Of a stretch of 37,436 bases of DNA, positions 33,127-37,436 are shown in pieces. Made by a program: the position numbers and the translations under genes. The stretch's first letter is position 1. Every line of letters begins with the position of its first letter. Under the pieces are notes generated by a model, which saw nothing but the letters and a program-made list of their open reading frames with translations, did not search any database and was not told the origin of the DNA. Location: the NCBI GenBank assembly GCA_943331345.2, contig CALQLF020000024.1:1-37436 (forward strand), read 5' to 3'. Source of the DNA: Candidatus Planktophila lacus. GTDB taxonomy: Bacteria > Pseudomonadota > Gammaproteobacteria > Steroidobacterales > Steroidobacteraceae.

Positions 33127-34073
33127 CAGCGGCTGGCGCGGAGGCGTGCCAGGCGCCCGGCGCGCTGCTCGGGCCCGAGGTAGGTAGGCACCACGGTGCG
33201 CATACTGGATTTATCCAGATCGAGGCGCGCGAAGCCGTCGTGGGTGCCGACGCTGTCTACCGTGAGCGACAGGAAGTTGTCCGTAGAGAGCGGTTTGCCG
33301 GGGACAAAGTCCATGATGGCGGCCTGCAGGCGTCCCAGCCAGTCCGGAATACCGAACACTGCCCGTCGCAGGCCCAGTTCGCCGCGCACGTAGCAGACCA
33401 GTTCACGGAGTGTAAAAACTTCTGGCCCGCAGAGTTGGTAGGTCTCGCGGATGGTCTTCGGGTCGTTCATGGCGAGCACGAAGGCAGAGACCACGTCTTC
33501 CACATGCACCGGAGCGAACCGCGCGTTGGCACGGGCGAGCGGCAAGAACGGCAGCAGTTGCAGCAGGCTCGCGAAGCGATTGATGAAGCTGTCCTGCGGA
33601 CCAAACACCACGGACGGCTGGAAGATGGTCCAGCCCACTTCGCCGCAACCGTCGTGGACGACGCGTTCGGCAGCAGCTTTCGTGCGCAGGTAATGCGACG
33701 GGCCTTGGTCGCTGGCGTGCAGGGCGCTCATGTGCAGCAGGCGCGGCACATGCGCTTCGCGGCAAGCGGCGACCACGGCGCGAGTGAGGTCCACGTGGGC
33801 GCGCTCGAAGCCGCTGCCGTCGCGCCCGGGCTCATTCAAGATGCCCACGAGGTTGATGACCACGTCTTGTCCGGCGACTGCGGAGCGCAGGAAGGCCCGG
33901 TTGTAGGCGTTGCCGGCCCACAGCTCCAAGCCCGGTAACACGGCCAAGCCTGGCGGGAGCAGCGGGCGGCGGCTGACCACGCGCACGCCATGCCCCAGCC
34001 GAACCAGACGGGCACAGAGGGCTTGGCCGATAAAGCCGGAGCCACCCAAAATACAAACGGAAAGGCGCCTCAT
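33126..34073 (-). CDS. NAD(P)-binding Rossmann protein, complex I NDUFA9-like
   Basis: 315 residues from the ATG at 34073; the frame is open 13 codons further, but the cofactor motif [14 protein letters not shown] directly follows the chosen start. [29 protein letters not shown] and [12 protein letters not shown] are the NDUFA9-type pattern of atypical extended SDRs with an intact Tyr-x-x-x-Lys. The bacterial function is uncertain, possibly quinone or ubiquinone related. It lies between degP and cca on the same strand and overlaps cca by one base. Confidence 0.87.
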   Translation of the reverse strand: MRRLSVCILGGSGFIGQALCARLVRLGHGVRVVSRRPLLPPGLAVLPGLELWAGNAYNRAFLRSAVAGQDVVINLVGILNEPGRDGSGFERAHVDLTRAVVAACREAHVPRLLHMSALHASDQGPSHYLRTKAAAERVVHDGCGEVGWTIFQPSVVFGPQDSFINRFASLLQLLPFLPLARANARFAPVHVEDVVSAFVLAMNDPKTIRETYQLCGPEVFTLRELVCYVRGELGLRRAVFGIPDWLGRLQAAIMDFVPGKPLSTDNFLSLTVDSVGTHDGFARLDLDKSSMRTVVPTYLGPEQRAGRLARLRASR

Positions 34074-34080
34074 GCCGCCG

Positions 34081-34086
34081 ATTATA
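34081..34086 (-). promoter_or_regulatory. Perfect -10 hexamer seven bases before the NDUFA9-like ATG
   Basis: On the minus strand TATAAT is followed by CGGCGGC and ATG. There is no Shine-Dalgarno between them. A start of transcription at the normal distance would give a leaderless or almost leaderless mRNA. The -35 region is weak. Confidence 0.45.
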
Positions 34087-34108
34087 GCGGTCTGGAGGCG
34101 CCAACGAC

Positions 34109-34132
34109 GCATCGCCCCGGAAGGGGCGGTGC
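34109..34132. terminator. Strong 10-bp hairpin between degP and the NDUFA9-like gene
   Basis: GCATCGCCCC (34109-34118) pairs with GGGGCGGTGC (34123-34132) over ten positions with one T-G pair and a GGAA loop. It lies 12 bases after the degP stop on the minus strand. No T-tract follows, so it may be a weak terminator, an mRNA-stabilising 3' structure, or a REP-like element. Confidence 0.5.
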
Positions 34133-34144
34133 GACGGTGCCCGC

Positions 34145-35524
34145 TTACTGCAGCGGGATGATGAGCGCGCCGTTGCCGCGGCGGACGGTGAGCAGGTAGG
34201 AGCCTTCTTCTTTCAAGGCCTCGCGCAGCGCATTGACGCTATCTACGCGGGTGCGGCCCACCGCGACAATGGCGTCGCCGGTACGCAGACCAATGGCGGC
34301 GGCTGGTGAACGTGGTTCCACGGATTGCACGCGAACGCCGTTCGCGCTGTCTTCAAGGGAAGCCCCGGCGAGGGCGGGGTGCGGGTCCCCGCTGTCCTTG
34401 GCGTTCGCGCTGTCCTTGTTCGGTGCCGCGTCGTTGATGCTGGCGGTCAGTTGCAGCGGCTTGCTGTCGCGCAGGAGGTCGAGCTGTACCTTCTGTCCGA
34501 CGCGCAGCAGACCAATGGCATTGCGCAGTTCTGCAGCACTCTTGATGGTGTGGCCGTTGACTGCCGTGATGACGTCGCCCGCCTTTACGCCAGCCTTCTC
34601 GGCCGCCGAACCATCCACCACCTGCGACACGAGCGCGCCGCGCGCGTCGGCATTGCCGGCGCCCTTGGCCAGGCCCGGTGTGAGCGTAAAGATGCTGACG
34701 CCCAGCACGCCGCGCTTCACCTCGCCGTATTTGATGAGTTGGTCCATGACGGCGCGGGCCATGTTGCTTGGAATGGCAAAGCCGATACCGATGTTGCCGC
34801 CACCGTTGCCGGAGAGGATGGCGCTATTGATGCCCACCAGCTCGCCGCGCAGGTTCACCAGTGCGCCGCCGGAGTTGCCGGGGTTGATGCTGGCGTCGGT
34901 CTGGATGAAGTTTTCGAAGCTGTCCTCGTTGATGCCACTGCGGCCGAGGCCACTGATGATGCCGCTGGTGACGGTGTGCTGCAGGCCGAACGGATTGCCG
35001 ATGGCGACGACGAAGTCGCCCACTTCGGCGTTGTCGCTGTCGGCCATGGTCAGTTCCTGCAGTTGCGCACCTTTGACGCGCAACACGGCGATGTCGGTGG
35101 CCGGGTCTTTGCCCACCACTTCCGCCTTGAACTGGTGGTCGTCCTGGGTGGAGACCGTAATTTCGCTGGCGTTCTCTACTACGTGGGCATTCGTGAGGAG
35201 GTAGCCCTGCTTGGCGTCCACCACCACGCCGGAACCGGCCGCCTGGAATTCACGTTCCGCCGGGCCTTCCGGCACATTGAAAAAGCGACGGAAGAACGGG
35301 TCGTCCATTAAGGGATTGCGCTGTTCGCGCACCTTGCCGCGCGTCTGGATGCTGACCACCGAAGGCGAAACCTGCTTCACCATGGGTGCGAGTGATGGCA
35401 CCGGTGTGGCAGCCACTGAGGTTGGAAGCTTGCCGGCTGCAAGAGTGACCGCCGGCAGACCGACGACGAACAGGGCAGTGGTGGCAGTGGCAGCCACCAG
35501 GAATGGGCGGGAAGAAAAGGTCAC
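34145..35524 (-). CDS. degP: Periplasmic serine protease DegP/HtrA (Do family)
   Basis: 459 residues from the GTG at 35524 with GGAGG 4 bases upstream. The signal peptide is FSSRPFLVAATATTALFVV to about residue 30. The trypsin-like domain has His in TNAHVV, Asp in ATDIAVLRV and Ser in NPGNSGGAL. Two PDZ domains follow: the first around GVLGVSIFTLTPGLAK, the second ending with AIVAVGRTRVDSVNALREAL. It degrades or refolds damaged envelope proteins. A sigma-E-like promoter lies 35 bases upstream. The name mucD is used for the same type of gene in other gammaproteobacteria. Confidence 0.93.
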   Translation of the reverse strand: MTFSSRPFLVAATATTALFVVGLPAVTLAAGKLPTSVAATPVPSLAPMVKQVSPSVVSIQTRGKVREQRNPLMDDPFFRRFFNVPEGPAEREFQAAGSGVVVDAKQGYLLTNAHVVENASEITVSTQDDHQFKAEVVGKDPATDIAVLRVKGAQLQELTMADSDNAEVGDFVVAIGNPFGLQHTVTSGIISGLGRSGINEDSFENFIQTDASINPGNSGGALVNLRGELVGINSAILSGNGGGNIGIGFAIPSNMARAVMDQLIKYGEVKRGVLGVSIFTLTPGLAKGAGNADARGALVSQVVDGSAAEKAGVKAGDVITAVNGHTIKSAAELRNAIGLLRVGQKVQLDLLRDSKPLQLTASINDAAPNKDSANAKDSGDPHPALAGASLEDSANGVRVQSVEPRSPAAAIGLRTGDAIVAVGRTRVDSVNALREALKEEGSYLLTVRRGNGALIIPLQ

Positions 35525-35559
35525 AGGGCCTCCGGGCAACAAACGGCAACAGTGCTGCG

Positions 35560-35588
35560 ATGGACAGGGTGAGTAGCTGGAAAGTTCC
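35560..35588 (-). promoter_or_regulatory. Sigma-E/AlgU-type promoter for degP
   Basis: On the minus strand GGAACTT (35588-35582) matches the sigma-E -35 element perfectly. After 17 bases TCCAT (35564-35560) occupies the -10 position (consensus TCTGA or TCTAA). Transcription would start about 30 bases before the GTG. degP is a known sigma-E or AlgU target in other gammaproteobacteria. Confidence 0.55.
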
Positions 35589-35662
35589 CAGCGCCGACCG
35601 TGCCAAGGCTTGGCGCAAACAGTCCAATAGCGGGTTCGCCGCCGCTTCGCAAGGGGATAACC

Positions 35663-35671
35663 GGTGGATAA
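35663..35671 (-). promoter_or_regulatory. DnaA-box-like site
   Basis: TTATCCACC on the minus strand differs from the E. coli DnaA box TTATCCACA in the last base. Overlapping it to the left lies GGTTATCCCC. A single near-match can occur by chance. Confidence 0.3.
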
Positions 35672-35691
35672 GTTGTGGGCAGGCCCGCGCA

Positions 35692-35708
35692 TTAGGGGAT
35701 TACCCTAA
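35692..35708. repeat. Perfect inverted repeat TTAGGG-N5-CCCTAA
   Basis: Six-base arms with a GATTA spacer, located 15 bases before the first NrdR-like palindrome. It could be an operator; no known regulator is recognised. Confidence 0.35.
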
Positions 35709-35722
35709 GTTTGCCGCGGTGC

Positions 35723-35740
35723 AACACAACATCTTGTGTT
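35723..35740. promoter_or_regulatory. NrdR-box-like palindrome 1
   Basis: AACACAACATCTTGTGTT is an 18-base inverted repeat with 8 of 9 arm positions matching. Its centre resembles the NrdR box, a palindrome of type ACACWATATATWGTGT upstream of ribonucleotide reductase genes. It shares the 14-base core CACAACATCTTGTG with box 2. Confidence 0.6.
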
Positions 35741-35859
35741 TGTGCTTTTCCCCGCTTGACAGAATCTGTGGTTGGTGCCGCCGGGTGAAATCTGAGGTAT
35801 TTTTTTCAACCCTTTGTTTTTCATAGGGTTTGCTGTCAAAAAAAAACTTTCGATGACGC

Positions 35860-35888
35860 TTGACAGGGGTGACTCCGGAAAATAACTT
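35860..35888 (+). promoter_or_regulatory. Sigma-70-type promoter for the ribonucleotide reductase gene
   Basis: TTGACA (35860-35865) is a perfect -35. After 17 bases TAACTT (35883-35888) is a weak -10. Transcription would start near 35895, just before palindrome 2, giving a leader of about 170 bases. Confidence 0.5.
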
Positions 35889-35899
35889 AGTCCCCCTGC

Positions 35900-35915
35900 C
35901 CACAACATCTTGTGG
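35900..35915. promoter_or_regulatory. NrdR-box-like palindrome 2
   Basis: CCACAACATCTTGTGG is a 16-base inverted repeat with 7 of 8 arm positions matching. It lies immediately downstream of the predicted transcription start, a position where a repressor would block initiation or clearance. Confidence 0.6.
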
Positions 35916-36066
35916 TTGCTCTGGTTGCCCAAAAGGGCAGTCCGGCGCCCGGATTGGGAGGTGGGGGCAGGCAGGAAAAAAAGGGAGTGGGTTTGTGCCA
36001 ACTTGGCGCAGGCTCCGCTAAAAATTCAGCCCAATAGAAATACGAAGAAGGGAGTGTCATCCCCCC

Positions 36067-37436
36067 ATGAGTACGGCCTTCAAGTTCGAGCCGAAAGACG
36101 TGGATCAAATCCCCTATCAGGAAGCCTCCCTCGACATTTGGGAGAAGAAGTACCGCCTCACCGCCAAGGATGGTTCCGCCGTGGACCACACCATGGACGA
36201 CACGTATCGCCGTGTCGCCCGGGCCTTGGCCGAGGTGGAAGCCCCCGAACAGCGCGAGCATTGGTTCGATTTGTTCCTGTGGGCGCAGCAGAAGGGTGCT
36301 ATTCCCGCCGGCCGCATCACCTCTAACGCCGGCGCACTGGCCCACAAGCCCGCTACCAGCACCATCAACTGCACCGTGTCCGGCACCATCCGCGACTCCA
36401 TGGATGACATCCTGAACAAGGTGCACGAGGCTGGCCTGACGCTGAAGGCCGGTTGCGGCATTGGTTACGAGTTCTCCACGCTGCGCCCCCGTGGCGCTTA
36501 CGTGTCGGGCGCTGGTGCCTACACCTCGGGCCCGCTGTCGTTCATGGATATCTACGACAAAATGTGCTTCACCGTGTCGTCTGCCGGCGGTCGCCGCGGC
36601 GCACAGATGGGCACCTTCGACGTCGGCCATCCGGACGCCCTCGAGTTCATCAAGGCGAAGCGCGAAAACGGCCGCCTGCGCCAGTTCAACCTGTCTCTGC
36701 TCATTACGGACGAGTTCATCGAGTCCGTGAAGCACGACCGCGAGTGGAAACTGGCCTTCCCGCTGCCCACCCGTGAATACGACGCCCCCACCATGAACCT
36801 CGCCAATCCGGCAGAGTTTGTGTGGCGCGAGTGGCCGCAGAACGAAGGCTATGTCAGCCGCGAAGACGGTTTGGTTTGCTGCAAGGTCTACAAGACCCTG
36901 CCGGCACGCCGCGTCTGGGACGTCATCATGTCGTCCACTTACGACTTCGCCGAGCCGGGCTTCATCCTCATCGACCGCGTCAATGAGATGAACAACAACT
37001 GGTGGTGCGAAAACGTGCGCGCCACCAACCCCTGCGGCGAGCAGCCGTTGCCGCCCTACGGCTCATGCTTGCTGGGCTCCGTGAACCTCACCCGCTTCGT
37101 GAAGAAGCCGTTCACCGCGCAGGCGGAGTTCGACTGGGCGGAATACCGTCAGGTGGTCAAGGTCTTCACCCGCATGCTCGACAACGTCGTCGAGATTAAC
37201 GGCCTGCCGCTCGAGCAGCAGCGCCGCGAGATTACCGACAAGCGTCGTCATGGCATGGGCTTCCTGGGGTTGGGCTCCACCATCACCATGCTGGGCATGA
37301 AGTACGGCTCCGCCGACTCCGTCAGCTTCACCGAAGCCGTGTCGCGCGAGATGGCCGTGGCTGGCTGGGAAGCAGGGCTGGAACTGTCGAAGGAAAAGGG
37401 CCCGGCCCCCATCCTCGCTCGTGATTTCGAAGTCAC
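36067..37436 (+). CDS. nrdJ: Adenosylcobalamin-dependent (class II) ribonucleoside-diphosphate reductase, partial
   Basis: The frame starts at the ATG at 36067 and is open to the window edge (456 complete codons), so the 3' end is missing. STINCTVSGTI (98-108) contains redox-active Cys102. GCGIGYEFSTLRPRGAYVSG follows. ATNPCGEQPLPPYGSC (319-334) contains Cys323 and Glu325 of the radical site. There is no ATP-cone at the N-terminus, and the overall pattern fits NrdJ of class II rather than NrdA; this class assignment is family knowledge, not proof. It reduces ribonucleotides for DNA synthesis. NrdR-like boxes upstream support the assignment. Confidence 0.87.
   Translation, partial: MSTAFKFEPKDVDQIPYQEASLDIWEKKYRLTAKDGSAVDHTMDDTYRRVARALAEVEAPEQREHWFDLFLWAQQKGAIPAGRITSNAGALAHKPATSTINCTVSGTIRDSMDDILNKVHEAGLTLKAGCGIGYEFSTLRPRGAYVSGAGAYTSGPLSFMDIYDKMCFTVSSAGGRRGAQMGTFDVGHPDALEFIKAKRENGRLRQFNLSLLITDEFIESVKHDREWKLAFPLPTREYDAPTMNLANPAEFVWREWPQNEGYVSREDGLVCCKVYKTLPARRVWDVIMSSTYDFAEPGFILIDRVNEMNNNWWCENVRATNPCGEQPLPPYGSCLLGSVNLTRFVKKPFTAQAEFDWAEYRQVVKVFTRMLDNVVEINGLPLEQQRREITDKRRHGMGFLGLGSTITMLGMKYGSADSVSFTEAVSREMAVAGWEAGLELSKEKGPAPILARDFEV

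Larger units (their letters stand above)
35525..36066. other. 542-base intergenic region between divergent degP and the ribonucleotide reductase gene
   Basis: No protein-coding gene is supported here. It holds a sigma-E-like promoter, a DnaA-box-like site, an inverted repeat TTAGGG/CCCTAA, two NrdR-box-like palindromes, a sigma-70 promoter, a direct repeat CGCTTGACAG (35753-35762 and 35857-35866), a weak stem AACCCT/AGGGTT (35808-35813, 35825-35830), and a further dyad at 35994-36010 (TGTGCCAA, C, TTGGCGCA). The reductase start has GGAG at 36051-36054. Confidence 0.6.

Noticed and set aside
34325-35311. Open frame antisense to degP (about 328 codons)
   Set aside because: Composition typical of an antisense shadow, and degP is clear.
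35756-35784. First TTGACA as a second promoter
   Set aside because: No -10-like hexamer at 16-18 bases downstream.
35525-36066. Cobalamin riboswitch before the B12-dependent reductase
   Set aside because: No B12-box-like block was recognised in the leader; the hairpins seen are short.
1-37436. tRNA, rRNA or CRISPR array
   Set aside because: Gaps between genes are short and none holds a cloverleaf or regularly spaced repeats that I can see.

Overview
The window looks like a chromosomal piece of a gammaproteobacterium of the order Xanthomonadales (Lysobacterales). Three things suggest this: high but not extreme GC, an rpsU-yqeY-dnaG-rpoD operon, and a pigment cluster that includes a XanB2-type chorismatase. 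That enzyme supplies 3-hydroxybenzoate as starter for xanthomonadin-type aryl polyenes. The genus cannot be fixed from the sequence alone.

Layout. Positions 1-178 hold the 3' end of an IS3-family insertion sequence. It abuts a 5'-truncated S9 peptidase gene whose nucleophile serine codon now reads glycine. Positions 1868-22061 hold an aryl-polyene (xanthomonadin-like) cluster in several blocks: (a) a minus-strand pair, secreted protein plus phosphopantetheinyl transferase; (b) a plus-strand arm at 3134-10294 with acyltransferase, acyl carrier protein, dehydratases, family 2 glycosyltransferase, thioesterase, ketoreductase, ketosynthase, small secreted protein and AMP-ligase; (c) a minus-strand pair, halogenase-like flavoprotein plus chorismatase; (d) a plus-strand arm at 12715-16624 with a second ACP, ketosynthase, chain-length factor and a second halogenase-like flavoprotein; (e) a minus-strand arm at 22061-16661 with membrane protein, dehydratase, LpxL-type acyltransferase, LolA-like carrier, MMPL exporter and another dehydratase. 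Most neighbouring genes overlap at ATGA or GTGA, so translation is probably coupled.

The genes fit one pathway. Chorismate gives hydroxybenzoate. The AMP-ligase loads it on an ACP that the PPTase has primed. Ketosynthases, ketoreductase and the ApeI/ApeP-type dehydratases then build a conjugated polyene. The flavoproteins may halogenate or oxidise the aryl head. The acyltransferases probably attach the chain to a lipid, and the MMPL and LolA-like proteins move it towards the outer membrane. Arm (e) begins only 12 bases after the rpoD stop codon, so it could be read by transcription coming through the macromolecular-synthesis operon.

The right half is housekeeping: rpoD, dnaG, yqeY and rpsU on the minus strand; tsaD, folB and folK on the plus strand; a pteridine-reductase-like SDR; a MidA/NDUFAF7-like methyltransferase; uppP; and on the minus strand degP, an NDUFA9-like NAD-binding protein and cca. 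The window ends inside a class II (B12-dependent) ribonucleotide reductase gene. The 542-base region between degP and this gene is rich in signals: a sigma-E-like promoter for degP, a DnaA-box-like site, two NrdR-box-like palindromes sharing a 14-base core 176 bases apart, and a sigma-70 promoter. No tRNA, rRNA or CRISPR array was seen.
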